Program-made: the position numbers and the translations under genes
Source of the DNA: Candidatus Doudnabacteria bacterium RIFCSPHIGHO2_01_48_18
Lineage (GTDB): Bacteria > Patescibacteriota > Doudnabacteria > UBA920 > 2-01-FULL-46-14
Length of the DNA: 39,228 bases
NCBI GenBank assembly: GCA_001777515.1
Contig: MFEF01000024.1
Location: 1-39,228 of the forward strand
Direction: 5' to 3'
Shown: positions 28,353-37,360 of the stretch, in pieces
Position numbering within the stretch: position 1 is the first letter of the stretch
Layout: each line of letters begins with the position of its first letter
Notes under the pieces: generated by a model
What the model was told of the DNA's origin: nothing
Seen by the model: the letters and a program-made list of their open reading frames with translations, nothing else
The model's database searches: none

Positions 28353-29636
28353 ATGTCCAAAAAGGATTTGCAAACTCTAAAAGGCTTTCGGGATTTTTTG
28401 CCTGGACAAGCGCTGGCGCGCGAAGAGGTTTTCAAAAAGATCCGGGCTGTATTTCAGAAATACGGTTTTTTGCCGCTGGAAACCCCGGTTCTAGAATACA
28501 AAGAAATTTTGTCGGGCAAATACGGGGAGGAAAGCGAGAAGCTCATGTATCAGTTCAAGGATCGCGGGGAGCGCGATGTGGCCATGCGCTATGACCTGAC
28601 CGTGCCTTTAGCCCGAGTGGTAGCGCAGTATCAAAACGATTTAGCCATGCCATTCAAACGCTATCAGATCGCTCCCGTGTGGCGAGCAGATAACACGCAG
28701 AAGGGCCGGTACCGCGAGTTCTACCAGTGCGACGTTGATGTGATTGGCTCATCCTCGATTATTGCTGATGCCGAGGTGATCGCGGCTTTGGCGGCCGCAT
28801 TGACTGAGCTGGATCTCCCGGAATTTATAATCCGGCTGAACAACCGCAAGCTGCTCGACGCCATTTTGAAAAATATGGGCCTCGCTAAAGGCAAAATCGT
28901 GGAAGCTATTCGGGCGATTGATAAGCTTGATAAAATCGGCGAGGAAAAGGTCAGGGAAGATCTTGCGCTTTTGGGCCTTGGAACTGAGAAGCGAAAAGAA
29001 TTGTTTGAGATTTTGAACCTTGGCCTTGAGGGAGCGGATGATATTGAGAAAAAGCTTATGGATTACGAGGGCGCGGGTGAGCTGGCCCAGCTCGTAGAAA
29101 TTCTTCTCGATTGGGGGGTAAAAAATTTCCGCATTGATCTTGGTCTGGCGCGCGGGCTTGATTATTATACTGGCACGATTTTTGAAATTATCCTGCCTGA
29201 TGCGCCGCAGTATGGCTCGATTGCCGGTGGCGGGCGGTATGACAATCTGGTGGGGATGTTTTCTGGAAAGCCGATCCCTGCGGTGGGCGGTTCGATTGGC
29301 GTTGACCGGCTCCTTTCTGCATTGGAAGAACTCGAACTCATAAAATACGATCTGGTTTCTGACGTATTGGTGTGCAACCTCGAGGAAGATCTTGAGGAAG
29401 AATATTTGCGCGTGGTAAAAGATTTGCGCGATGCAAACATCAAAGTAGATTTTTACTATACTCCGGATAAGCTCGACAAGCAGCTCAAATACGCGAACAA
29501 AAAGAACATCAATTTTGTCGTGATCATAGGACCAGACGAAGCAAAAAACGCGGAAGCGACTGTGAAAAACCTCAATACTGGAAAACAAAAAAAACTCAAA
29601 CAAAAAGGCCTTGGCTTGGAGATTCGGAAAATCTAA
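28353..29636 (+). CDS. hisS: Histidyl-tRNA synthetase
   Basis: 427 residues. N-terminal LKGFRDFLPGQA, motif 2 RYQIAPVWRADNTQKGRYREFYQCDVDVIG (about 103-133), histidine loop RGLDYYTGTIFE (from R267), motif 3 GGGRYDNLVGMFSGKPIPAVGGSIGVDRL, and a C-terminal anticodon-binding domain. All catalytic motifs are intact, unlike the paralogue at 1222. It lacks the cysteine-rich insertion of the common bacterial form. The 3' end overlaps comEC. Confidence 0.96.
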   Translation: MSKKDLQTLKGFRDFLPGQALAREEVFKKIRAVFQKYGFLPLETPVLEYKEILSGKYGEESEKLMYQFKDRGERDVAMRYDLTVPLARVVAQYQNDLAMPFKRYQIAPVWRADNTQKGRYREFYQCDVDVIGSSSIIADAEVIAALAAALTELDLPEFIIRLNNRKLLDAILKNMGLAKGKIVEAIRAIDKLDKIGEEKVREDLALLGLGTEKRKELFEILNLGLEGADDIEKKLMDYEGAGELAQLVEILLDWGVKNFRIDLGLARGLDYYTGTIFEIILPDAPQYGSIAGGGRYDNLVGMFSGKPIPAVGGSIGVDRLLSALEELELIKYDLVSDVLVCNLEEDLEEEYLRVVKDLRDANIKVDFYYTPDKLDKQLKYANKKNINFVVIIGPDEAKNAEATVKNLNTGKQKKLKQKGLGLEIRKI

Positions 29637-31086
29637 AATTTTTTTATCTTTCTGTTTGGCGTTTGTCACGGGCGTATTCGCCGGGCCATACATTAATTAC
29701 TGGATCATGGCCATAGCGGCCATGGTTTTTTTGATGCTCATCAGCGTGTGGTGGAATGACAAACGGCTCGTGCTCGCAGGATTTTTGGGACTAGCCGCGC
29801 TTGTCGGTGCGGTCCGCCATCAGCAGAGTTTTCCTGACAACGAGGATACTCTCGTGAAATATTATGGCAAGGAAACGGAGTTTGAAGCGGTCGTGATCAG
29901 AGAACCGGACGTGCGGTCGGACAAAATAAATTTGACTGTTAAGCCCGTTGAGTTTAACGGCAACATTCTTTTGAATATCGGGCGTTACCCAGAGTATTCG
30001 TATGGCGACAAGCTCAAGGTTTCCGGCAAGGTCGAAGAGCCGTTTGAAAGCGAAGAATTTTCCTACAAAGACTATCTGGCCAGGTATGAGACTTACGCCC
30101 TGATGCGCTTTCCAAAGATCAAAAAAATCGGCCAGGGGGAAGCCGGCAAAACAAAAGCCGCGCTGTTGGCCGTAAAACACCAGTTTCAATCAGCGCTCGC
30201 GCAAGTCCTGCCGGAGCCGCACAACGCGCTCGCGCAAGGGCTGATCCTCGGAGCAAAGCGCGCCATCCCTGAAGATCTGAAGAACGCCATGATTGCGGTG
30301 GGTGTTTCGCACATCATTGTCATCTCTGGCTACAATATGTCGATTATCACGCAGAATATCCTGAAGATCAGGCCGTGGGCTGGTAGGCGCGCGGCCATGA
30401 TTTTGTCATTCGCGCTGATTCTCGCGTTTGTGATAATGAGCGGGGCTGATGCTTCCGTGGTCAGGGCCGCGATCATGGCGATGCTGGCAGTGATCGCGAT
30501 GAACATTGGCAGGATATATGTGTCGCTTAATGCTCTCGTATTCGTGGCGGCGTTGATGGTTTTTCAAAACCCGAAAATCCTCGCGTTTGATATCGGGTTT
30601 CAACTGTCTTTTACTGCCACTGCAGGTCTCATTTATCTGGGGCCAGCGTTTGAAAAATGGCTTTCGCGGCTGCCAAATATTTTAGAATTCAGAAAGAATC
30701 TCTCGGCAACGCTGGCGGCGCAGATTTTCACGCTGCCGCTTCTCATCTTTTATTTCGATCGCCTCTCTATTGTTTCTTTGCTTGTGAATATTTTGATTTT
30801 GTGGACTGTGCCGTATGCCATGTTTTTCGCGCTCGTCACTGGGCTCGCGGGATTGCTGTATTTGCCGCTTGCCAAGCTCCTTGCCGCCGCGCTGTGGGGG
30901 ATTCTGGAATACCAAATCCGCGTGGTCGAGTTTTTTGCCAGGGCGCCGTTCGCGGAAATCGCGGTCAGCCTGCCAGCGGCAGTTATTTTTATTTACTATG
31001 CCGCGCTCCTGTGGAAGCTGCGGCGCAGGCCTGCGCAGAACCTGTTAATTTTCTCAAACGAAAATGCCAGAGAAGCAAAGATATAG
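29611..31086 (+). CDS. comEC: ComEC-type DNA uptake channel
   Basis: 491 residues from TTG 29611; this start keeps the first membrane helix (IFLSFCLAFVTGVFAGPYI), which a start at ATG 29707 would lose. Two to three N-terminal helices are followed by a soluble DUF4131/OB-like segment (about 85-175) and then the competence domain with NALAQGLILGAKRAIPEDLKNAMIAVGVSHIIVISGYNMSII and some 8-10 helices. It should pass single-stranded DNA across the membrane in natural transformation. The metallo-beta-lactamase part is a separate overlapping gene. Confidence 0.9.
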   Translation: MAWRFGKSKIFLSFCLAFVTGVFAGPYINYWIMAIAAMVFLMLISVWWNDKRLVLAGFLGLAALVGAVRHQQSFPDNEDTLVKYYGKETEFEAVVIREPDVRSDKINLTVKPVEFNGNILLNIGRYPEYSYGDKLKVSGKVEEPFESEEFSYKDYLARYETYALMRFPKIKKIGQGEAGKTKAALLAVKHQFQSALAQVLPEPHNALAQGLILGAKRAIPEDLKNAMIAVGVSHIIVISGYNMSIITQNILKIRPWAGRRAAMILSFALILAFVIMSGADASVVRAAIMAMLAVIAMNIGRIYVSLNALVFVAALMVFQNPKILAFDIGFQLSFTATAGLIYLGPAFEKWLSRLPNILEFRKNLSATLAAQIFTLPLLIFYFDRLSIVSLLVNILILWTVPYAMFFALVTGLAGLLYLPLAKLLAAALWGILEYQIRVVEFFARAPFAEIAVSLPAAVIFIYYAALLWKLRRRPAQNLLIFSNENAREAKI

Positions 31087-31930
31087 CAAAATCTGGAACG
31101 CTGTTTTTGTTTTGTTGGCGGCGAATCTCGCTGTCTGGTCAGGAGTCATCGCCAGAAATCCGAGGGAGTTTGCGACGGTAAATTTTTTTGACGTTGGCCA
31201 GGGCGATTCGATTTACATCCGGACTGTGCAAGGTAACGACATTCTCATTGACGGCGGTCCGGGTGACGCGGTCCTTGGCAAGCTCGGGCGGGATCTGCCT
31301 TATGGCGATCGGCAGATCGAGATGGTTATTATCACGCACCCGCACGCAGACCATGTGTCTGGCGTAGTTGAGGTGCTGCGGCGCTTCACGGTCAAAAAAG
31401 TTTTACTCTCGGATGTCGCGTACTCTTCTGAAACTTATAAAACTCTGCTGGAGATCCTCGAGCAGAAGCAAATCCCAGTTGTCAGACCCAAGCTCGGCCA
31501 GCGGATTTATCTGGATCACCACACTGTCATGGATGTCTTGTATCCTGTGGCCGGGGACAAAATGCAAACGCCTGAGGATGTTAACGAAGCATCCACGATC
31601 GCGCGCCTAAGCGTGGGAAAAAGCCACGTTTTGTTTACTGGTGATGCCGGCAAATCCCAGGAAACGCTTCTCACACGGCTTGGGCTGCCTCTCCAGGCGC
31701 AGGTTTTGAAGGTGGGGCACCAAGGCTCCAAAACTTCGTCTGCGCCCGAGTTCCTGGCCGCGGTCAACCCAGATTATGGAGTGATAATGGTTGGCAAAAA
31801 CAACTATGGGCACCCGCATGAGATTACGCTGGAGACGCTCGGCCTCCAGCAGATCAGTGTTTTGCGCACTGACGAGAAGGGTGATATCAGCTTTCGGATA
31901 TACCCTGATCGAGTCTTGCTAAATGATTGA
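31064..31930 (+). CDS. ComEC-associated metallo-beta-lactamase-fold hydrolase
   Basis: 288 residues with an N-terminal membrane helix (about 11-30). MBL motifs: FFDVGQGDSIYI, LIDGG, THPHADHVSG (H92, H94, D96, H97), FTGDAGK (metal ligand D) and KVGHQGSKTS. It corresponds to the C-terminal domain fused to ComEC in many bacteria and may degrade the non-transported strand. It overlaps comEC by 23 bp. Confidence 0.9.
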   Translation: MPEKQRYSKIWNAVFVLLAANLAVWSGVIARNPREFATVNFFDVGQGDSIYIRTVQGNDILIDGGPGDAVLGKLGRDLPYGDRQIEMVIITHPHADHVSGVVEVLRRFTVKKVLLSDVAYSSETYKTLLEILEQKQIPVVRPKLGQRIYLDHHTVMDVLYPVAGDKMQTPEDVNEASTIARLSVGKSHVLFTGDAGKSQETLLTRLGLPLQAQVLKVGHQGSKTSSAPEFLAAVNPDYGVIMVGKNNYGHPHEITLETLGLQQISVLRTDEKGDISFRIYPDRVLLND

Positions 31931-31951
31931 AAATCCGCTAATCTAAAGGAC

Positions 31952-32542
31952 ATGAAGTATTTTGTCACTGCGATCTCTATCCTTTTACTGGCCGCGATTG
32001 CCTGGCTGATCTTTTTTTCAGGGATTGTTTTAAACAGGGAACAAAAAGAAATGAACAATACGCAAAGCACAGGGGAAACAATTGTCGTTATGGAAACTAC
32101 TCTTGGTCTCGTGGAAATAACCCTCAACCAGACGAGCGCTCCTCAGACCAGCGCCAATTTTGAAAAGCTGGTGAGGCAAGGGTTTTATAACGGCCTCACA
32201 TTTCATCGCATCATCCCCGGGTTTGTGGTGCAGGGCGGCGACCCGAAAGGGGATGGTACCGGTGGTCCTGGCTACACAATTCCGGCGGAAATAAAACTTC
32301 AGCATAAGCGCGGCGCTGTGGCTGCCGCGAGACTCGGTGATCAGGTCAATCCCACCAGAGCTTCTTCCGGCAGCCAGTTTTACATCGCGTTTCAAGATCT
32401 GCCTATGCTTGACGGGCAGTACACGGTTTTTGGGCAAGTGGTGACAGGCATGGACGTGGTTGATCAAATGGCCGCAGTGAAGACTGATGCCGCGGACAAG
32501 CCGCTCGAGCCAGTCATAATTAACAAAGCGTATATCAAATGA
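31952..32542 (+). CDS. Membrane-anchored cyclophilin-type peptidyl-prolyl isomerase
   Basis: 196 residues. N-terminal membrane helix (about 4-25), then a bacterial cyclophilin core: [42 protein letters not shown] (catalytic R in FHRI), [31 protein letters not shown]. It likely assists folding of exported proteins outside the membrane. The stop overlaps the ndk start (ATGA). Confidence 0.93.
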   Translation: MKYFVTAISILLLAAIAWLIFFSGIVLNREQKEMNNTQSTGETIVVMETTLGLVEITLNQTSAPQTSANFEKLVRQGFYNGLTFHRIIPGFVVQGGDPKGDGTGGPGYTIPAEIKLQHKRGAVAAARLGDQVNPTRASSGSQFYIAFQDLPMLDGQYTVFGQVVTGMDVVDQMAAVKTDAADKPLEPVIINKAYIK

Positions 32543-33129
32543 GCAATCCCAGAGAAGAAATTACTTTTTTAATGGTAAAGCCTGATGGCGTAAAGCGCGG
32601 CCTGACCGGAGAGATCATCCGCCGCCTTGAGCAGGTCGGTTTGAAGATTGTCGCGCTCGAGTTGCAGAAACCCAGTCGCAAGCAGGTGGATGATCATTAT
32701 CCAAAAGCTCCGAACTGGATACACCGGCTTGGCGAGAAGACCCTGGCGACGTATGAGAAATTTGGCTTTGACGCGGTAAAGGAGCTTGGCACAAAGGACG
32801 CTGGGAAAATCGGGATCATGGTCCGCAAGTGGCTCATTGATTTCATGACCTCGGCTCCAGTGGTAATCATGGCCATCAAGGGCGTGCACGCGGTAGCTAT
32901 GGTCAGAAAACTGGCCGGCAACACTATGCCGTCAGACGCGCCTTTGGGAACGATCCGCGGTGATTTCTCGGTTGATAGCGCGGCTGCCGCGAACCGCGAA
33001 AAGCGGGCAGTGTTCAACCTGGTGCATGCCTCGGAAACAGAAGAAGAAGCAATACACGAGATCAAGCACTGGTTTGGAAAATCAGTGATCCACGATTACG
33101 ATCGCACCGACGACGAAGTGTTTAAATAG
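32539..33129 (+). CDS. ndk: Nucleoside diphosphate kinase with internal insertion
   Basis: 196 residues against ~140-150 for standard enzymes. [33 protein letters not shown] at the N-terminus, [23 protein letters not shown] and the phosphorylated histidine in NLVHASET (H163). The extra ~40-50 residues (about 53-100, [28 protein letters not shown]...) lie before the VVIMAIKG strand. It equilibrates NTP pools, including UTP from the pyr operon and substrates of NrdJ. Confidence 0.93.
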   Translation: MSNPREEITFLMVKPDGVKRGLTGEIIRRLEQVGLKIVALELQKPSRKQVDDHYPKAPNWIHRLGEKTLATYEKFGFDAVKELGTKDAGKIGIMVRKWLIDFMTSAPVVIMAIKGVHAVAMVRKLAGNTMPSDAPLGTIRGDFSVDSAAAANREKRAVFNLVHASETEEEAIHEIKHWFGKSVIHDYDRTDDEVFK

Positions 33130-33156
33130 TGTTTTGGCTCGAGGCCGGATGGCGCG

Positions 33157-33190
33157 AAAATAACTCCGATCATGATCGGAGTTATTTTTT
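33157..33190. terminator. Bidirectional rho-independent terminator
   Basis: A near-perfect palindrome AATAACTCCGATC-AT-GATCGGAGTTATT with A-run before and T-run after, between convergent ndk and rel. It overlaps the rel stop codon (33182-33184). Confidence 0.9.
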
Positions 33191-34675
33191 TCGGATAAAT
33201 TCCGGCAGGAAACTCCAGCCGCCGCCTTTTTCTTTGAGGTGAACTTTGATCTTGCTTCTCGCGTTGGAGGTTTTGGCAATCCGGAGCCAATCGCGGGAAA
33301 CATTTACTTTGTTGCTTTTTACTATTTCCACCACATCCCCGTTCTGGAGCTCGTCCGCGAGCTTGCCCATTTTGCCGTTGACCTTGGCGCCCATGGCGTA
33401 GAGACCCAAATCAGTATGAACCGCGAACGCGAAATCGAGCGCGGTCGCGCCTTCGGGCAAATCTTTGACCTCGCCCTTGGGAGTAAAAATGAAAATGCGG
33501 TTTTTGAAAAAATCGATCTTGAGTGCCTCCATAAACTCGGCCGAGCTGCCGCCTGTGTCTTTTTGCCAATCTCGCAGCTGCGTCACCCATTCGAGCTGTT
33601 TGGGTATCTTGTAGCCCCATTTTGGCTTGCCGTGTTCGATGTAGGCCCAGTGGGCCGCGATTCCATATTCCGCCTCATAATGCATTTCCGCGGTCCGGAT
33701 CTGGGCCTCGAGTACGCGTCCTTCCGGTCCAAACACAGTGGTATGAATGCTGCGGTAGCCGTTGGGCTTGGGGAAAGCGATATAATCTTTGATGCGTCCC
33801 GGCAGCGGCCGGAATTTGGAATGCAAAACGCCGAGCGTGGCGTAGCAGTCCTCCAGGTTCTTGGTAATGATGCGCAGCGCGACCAGGTCATAGATTTTGG
33901 TAATATCCCGGTCGTATTTTGGCCTGAGCAATTTTTCATACAGGCTATAGCGATGTTTGGCGCGGCCGTGGATGTCCTCGACCTTAATGCCGGCATCTTC
34001 CAGATATTTCTTGATAACCTTTTTGGCTCCCTCCACATACTCTCGCGCTTCTTCGTAGTGGCCTTTGCCTTGCTCAGCCAGCCATTTTGATTCTTCCGGA
34101 TAGGCGATCGCAAAGCTCAAATCTTCAAGCTCTCCCCTGAGCTCTCCCATCCCGAGGCGGTTAGCGATAGGCGCGTACACTTCGAGAGTTTCTCTGGCGA
34201 TTCTTTTGCGTTTCTCTTCAGGCAGGAAACGAATAGTCAGCATGTTGTGACGGCGATCCGCAAGCTTGATCAGCACCACTCTGATATCGGCCGCCATCGA
34301 CAAGAACATTTTGCGCAGAGTCTCAATATAGTTTTCATCCTGCTGGTTGCGGAGCTTGATTTTTCCAAGCTTGGTTACGCCCTCAACCATAAACGCCACT
34401 TGGGGTCCAAAATTTTTACGAATGTCCAAGATAGAGGTTTTGGTATCTTCTGGCACGTCATGCAGTAGCCCGGCGATCACCGTGTCAGTATCCATGCGCA
34501 GGTGGCTGCCGAGGTAATCTGCCACTGCCAGAGAATGGGTGATGTAATCATCGCCAGATTTTCGTTTCTGGCCGGCGTGCGCTCGGGCAGCAAATTCATA
34601 AGCCATCTCAAACAGTTTGATCTGGTCGGGTTTATAGTTTTTCTTGAAATTTTCGAAGACTTCTCTGTAAGTCAT
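33182..34675 (-). CDS. rel: RelA/SpoT-family (p)ppGpp synthetase/hydrolase, short form
   Basis: 497 residues. HD hydrolase domain: ARAHAGQKRKSGDDYITHSLAVADYL and LLHDVPEDT (about 30-75), LIKLADRRHNMLT. Synthetase domain: DLVALRIITKNLEDCYATLGVLHSKFRPLPGRIKDYIAFPKPNGYRSIHTTVFGPEGRVLEAQIRT. TGS domain near 390-450 (IFIFTPKGEVKDLPEGATALDFAFAVHTDLG). It ends soon after TGS, lacking the zinc-finger/ACT regulatory part of full-length Rel (~720 residues), so ribosome or amino-acid sensing may differ. Both catalytic halves look intact. Confidence 0.93.
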   Translation of the reverse strand: MTYREVFENFKKNYKPDQIKLFEMAYEFAARAHAGQKRKSGDDYITHSLAVADYLGSHLRMDTDTVIAGLLHDVPEDTKTSILDIRKNFGPQVAFMVEGVTKLGKIKLRNQQDENYIETLRKMFLSMAADIRVVLIKLADRRHNMLTIRFLPEEKRKRIARETLEVYAPIANRLGMGELRGELEDLSFAIAYPEESKWLAEQGKGHYEEAREYVEGAKKVIKKYLEDAGIKVEDIHGRAKHRYSLYEKLLRPKYDRDITKIYDLVALRIITKNLEDCYATLGVLHSKFRPLPGRIKDYIAFPKPNGYRSIHTTVFGPEGRVLEAQIRTAEMHYEAEYGIAAHWAYIEHGKPKWGYKIPKQLEWVTQLRDWQKDTGGSSAEFMEALKIDFFKNRIFIFTPKGEVKDLPEGATALDFAFAVHTDLGLYAMGAKVNGKMGKLADELQNGDVVEIVKSNKVNVSRDWLRIAKTSNARSKIKVHLKEKGGGWSFLPEFIRKK

Positions 34676-34682
34676 GAAATCA

Positions 34683-34790
34683 GCTGCTAGCTTCCTGGCT
34701 TTTTAGCTTATCTAGGGCTATGATACTATGATTATAATCTTTTTATTATCTAAAAAGCTAGGAAGCTAAAAAAGCTAGAAAGCTAAAAAA
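34683..34790. repeat. Divergent spacer with AGCTAGGAAGCTA-type words
   Basis: TAGCTTCCTGGCTTTTTAG pairs with CTAAAAAGCTAGGAAGCTA across an A/T-rich loop, and the word AAGCTA(G) repeats up to the mutM ATG. It separates the divergent rel and mutM genes. TATGAT near 34729 could be a -10 element, but no convincing -35 is seen. Confidence 0.5.
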
Positions 34791-34791
34791 A

Positions 34792-35808
34792 ATGCCGGAA
34801 CTGCCAGAAGTAGAGACCATCAAACGGGGTCTGGAGAAAACCATTGTCGGAAAAAAGATCGGCAGCGTTGAGGTTCGGCTGCCCAAAATCGTGAGTATCG
34901 GGCCGGCAGTCGTCAGCAACATCCGAAAAAACTCAAGCGCCAAGGTCAAGAAATTCCGGCAGCTTGCAGCTAACCACAAGATCATGGCGGTGAAGCGCCG
35001 CGCGAAAATGCTCATGCTCGACCTCTCCGGTCCTTTCACCATCCTTGTGCATTTGAAAATGACTGGCCAGCTTATTTTCGCCAAAAAACGCGAAAAAAAA
35101 ATCGTGAAGATTTTGAACGCGGCCAATTCGCGCAAAGAGCTGCTGCCCCACAAATACACGCACGTGATTTTTACATTCAGCGACGGCTCGCGTCTCTATT
35201 TCAATGACCTCAGACAGTTTGGCTACATGCGGCTCGTTCCGGATGATGATCTCGCGCGGGTTCGCGAGCTGGCAGAATACGGCCCTGAACCCGACGCTTT
35301 AGAATTCACCGCGCAGTATTTGATTGACAAAGCAAAAACCCGCCCAAAGCTGGCGGTCAAGCAGTTTCTCATGGATCCAAAGGTCGTGGCCGGCATCGGC
35401 AATATTTATCCAGCACCTTCCAGAATACCCCGCAGCTTGCTGCGGGGATGAATGGCTCAATATAGCCTTCCTGCGGGGTGCAATACCCCGACAGGAAGGT
35501 GCTGGATTTATTCAGATGAGATTTTGTACTGGGCCAAGGTGAGGCCAATGCGCGCGTTGCGGTCGCTCTCCAGAGAAGATTGGAAAAATATTTACAAGAA
35601 TATTCCCAGGGTTCTGAATGGCGCGATCAAGGCGGGCGGATCATCGGTTGGTGATTTTTTTCAGGTGGATGGCAGCGAAGGCAAGTACGGCCGTTTGCAT
35701 ATGGTGTATGGAAGGGGAGGCGAGCAGTGCAGGAAGTGTGGAAATATAATAAAAAGTGTTAAGCTGGGAGGTCGAACAGGAAGTTATTGTCCAGGATGCC
35801 AACAATGA
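34792..35808 (+). pseudogene. mutM: Formamidopyrimidine-DNA glycosylase split by a palindromic element
   Basis: The 5' part (34792-35409) begins MPELPEVET (catalytic P2, E3) and runs to VVAGIGNIY. The 3' part resumes at SDEILYWAKVRPM (35512) and ends with the zinc finger CRKC...CPGC. Between them the element plus duplication adds 34 codons in the same frame, one of which is TGA (35449-35451), followed at once by ATG (35452). The break is in GNIYSDE, the most conserved helix-two-turn-helix motif. Without the insert the protein would be ~304 residues with all Fpg features. Outcomes: dead gene, two coupled half-proteins, or readthrough. The base-excision repair role for 8-oxoguanine is known for the family. 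Confidence 0.9.
35410..35505 (+). repeat. 96-bp palindromic element, copy 4 (inside mutM)
   Basis: Matches copy 3 throughout. ATTTAT occurs directly before (35404-35409) and directly after (35506-35511). The expected uninterrupted mutM sequence has it once, so a 5-6 bp target duplication is supported by protein conservation. Confidence 0.95.
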
Positions 35809-35870
35809 ATTTTCAAATTGTAAATTGGTTCTTGATTGAAAATTACAAAATTGATAATTAAAAATTATTT

Positions 35871-36218
35871 ATGACAGAAGATAAATGGCAACAAATCAAG
35901 GAAAATATCACTAAGCGGTTTACTATTGAAGAAGAGGGGATGGAAGACCTGCTCGCGGAAACCGGCGAGGGACAGGTCAAACTGGGAGAGGCAGAATTTA
36001 TTATTTTTGAAAGTCCGCTGGGGCGGCTGAAGCTGCAGTTTGGCAAGAAGCCCAGGGTCGAGGACAAGGTTTATCATTATAGCCACCGCGCCGGCACAGG
36101 AGCGCGGGTGGAGTACAAATTTTCCGATGAAGAATTGGTGAATACTTTCAAGGCGTTCAAATGGAACGAGACAGATGATGACTGGAAAGAAATCGATGCT
36201 GAAGGATTCAATTTTTAA
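35871..36218 (+). CDS. Conserved-looking hypothetical protein
   Basis: 115 residues, acidic, no signal peptide or membrane segment. MTEDKWQQIKENITKRF..EEEGMEDLL is followed by a beta-rich middle (EFIIFESPLGRLKLQFGKKPRVEDKVYHYSHRAGTGARVEYKFS) and an acidic end (NETDDDWKEID). No family is recognised. It overlaps the next gene by 23 bp, suggesting joint translation. The spacer before it (35809-35870) is A/T-rich with TTTTCAA/TTGAAAA words and no clear Shine-Dalgarno. Confidence 0.65.
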   Translation: MTEDKWQQIKENITKRFTIEEEGMEDLLAETGEGQVKLGEAEFIIFESPLGRLKLQFGKKPRVEDKVYHYSHRAGTGARVEYKFSDEELVNTFKAFKWNETDDDWKEIDAEGFNF

Positions 36219-37056
36219 AGTCGTTGCTTTTTTTGACGCCCAGGATATTGCGCTCACACTGGCTGAGATTCAAAATTATCTGGATAGCAAAGCCTCGCTT
36301 CGCGAAATCGAAACCTGCCTGGACGAGGATTTAGCAGGCAAAATCGAGTCGAATGGCAGTTTGTATTTTCTCCGGGGACGGACGAATATCGCTGAGGCCA
36401 GACAAGAGCGCTACCGAACGTCTCTGCTGCGGTTTCGCAAAGCGAAAAAATATTTATGGGCTTTGCGCTTCTTCCCGTATTTGCGGGCGGTTGCCTTGTC
36501 CGGATCGCAAGCGCTCCTCAATGTCACGCCCGAATCCGACGTTGATCTTTTGATAATCACCAAGAAAAATCGCATCTGGCTGACGAGAGCCCTAATTTCC
36601 GGTTATTTTCAGATTCTGGGTCAGCGCCGTCATGGCCGGCACGTGGCCGGGCGGTTTTGCTTGAACCACTATCTGGCAGAAGACAAAGAAATCACCGATG
36701 ATCGCAATCTATATACTGCGGTGGAGTACGCAAATCTCTTGCCAGTCCTGGGCGCGGAAAATATCGCCAGGTTTTGGGACAATAATAAATGGATAAAAGA
36801 ATATTTGCCGGCAGCAGTCCTGGAAACAACCCAGCCGTTTTTTGATTTTCGATTCAGCGGCATGAGTCTGATCTTGGAAACAGTTCTCGAGTATACAATT
36901 GGTCCAGCCTTGAACCATGTTTTGGGAATCTACCAAAAACGACGGATACGACGCCAGGAAAACATTCTCGTTTCCGATGATGAGCTGTCATTCCACCCCG
37001 GGTCCCATGGCCAAAAAGTTTTGGAAAAATACAAGAAGGCTGTCTCGACCAGTTGA
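36196..37056 (+). CDS. Nucleotidyltransferase-fold protein
   Basis: 286 residues from ATG 36196 (in-frame ATGs at 36175 and 36178 are possible). An N-terminal winged-helix-like part (about 1-70) is followed by AVALSGSQALLNVTPESDVDLLIITKKNRIWLTR (about 98-130), the G-S...DxD signature of the polymerase-beta nucleotidyltransferase superfamily. The rest is helical. Substrate unknown; it could be a minimal nucleotidyltransferase of toxin-antitoxin type or a tRNA/antibiotic-modifying enzyme, and nothing decides between them. Confidence 0.7.
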   Translation: MLKDSIFKVVAFFDAQDIALTLAEIQNYLDSKASLREIETCLDEDLAGKIESNGSLYFLRGRTNIAEARQERYRTSLLRFRKAKKYLWALRFFPYLRAVALSGSQALLNVTPESDVDLLIITKKNRIWLTRALISGYFQILGQRRHGRHVAGRFCLNHYLAEDKEITDDRNLYTAVEYANLLPVLGAENIARFWDNNKWIKEYLPAAVLETTQPFFDFRFSGMSLILETVLEYTIGPALNHVLGIYQKRRIRRQENILVSDDELSFHPGSHGQKVLEKYKKAVSTS

Positions 37057-37069
37057 TCGAAACAGCCTT
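37036..37069. terminator. Hairpin between convergent genes
   Basis: AAGGCTGT/ACAGCCTT with an inner TCGA/TCGA, overlapping the end of the nucleotidyltransferase gene. On the minus strand it is followed by TATTTTT, so it is a better terminator for the two minus-strand genes. Confidence 0.6.
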
Positions 37070-37081
37070 CCGGCCAGGTTT

Positions 37082-37360
37082 TTAGGCTGTCATAGAAATG
37101 GTGTGGTGCTGAAGTGCGAGGAACATTCCCAGCTCCCAGTTTTGAGCGTCGCTAAACTCTGCTCTCGCAGCATACGGTTCAGCTGCTCGTTCTCGGATTT
37201 GTTCTTCGAAGCCCTGAATATTAGGCATAGTCAATTGGTATTCTGCCAAGGCCCAGTCAAAGCGCGCTCGCGCCTGCGAGATGCAAAGAGCAATGTGCTG
37301 CGTGGTTTCGTGGAAATCCGTAGGGGAAACTGTCAATTTTTTGTTGACGAACCGGAACAC
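37082..37360 (-). CDS. Orphan small protein 2
   Basis: Up to 92 residues (GTG at 37358-37360; a later start is possible because GGAG is only 0-1 nt from this GTG). Contains TDFHETTQHIALCISQARARFDWALAEYQL and ends QNWELGMFLALQHHTISMTA. No family recognised. It overlaps the end of orphan 1 by 28 bp, so it is either translated by coupling or is the second half of a frameshifted gene. Confidence 0.45.
   Translation of the reverse strand: MFRFVNKKLTVSPTDFHETTQHIALCISQARARFDWALAEYQLTMPNIQGFEEQIRERAAEPYAARAEFSDAQNWELGMFLALQHHTISMTA

Noticed and set aside
35449-35451. TGA read as a sense codon (Gly, as in Gracilibacteria)
   Set aside because: Many intact genes here end in TGA with overlapping ATGA starts (prs, pyrD, pyrC, carA, carB, nrdR), and no conserved gene needs TGA as sense.
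35452-35808. A separate 118-residue gene starting inside the palindromic element
   Set aside because: It is the 3' half of mutM in the same frame; its first ~19 codons are element sequence. The same holds for the ORF starting at 4900 in front of the RT remnant.
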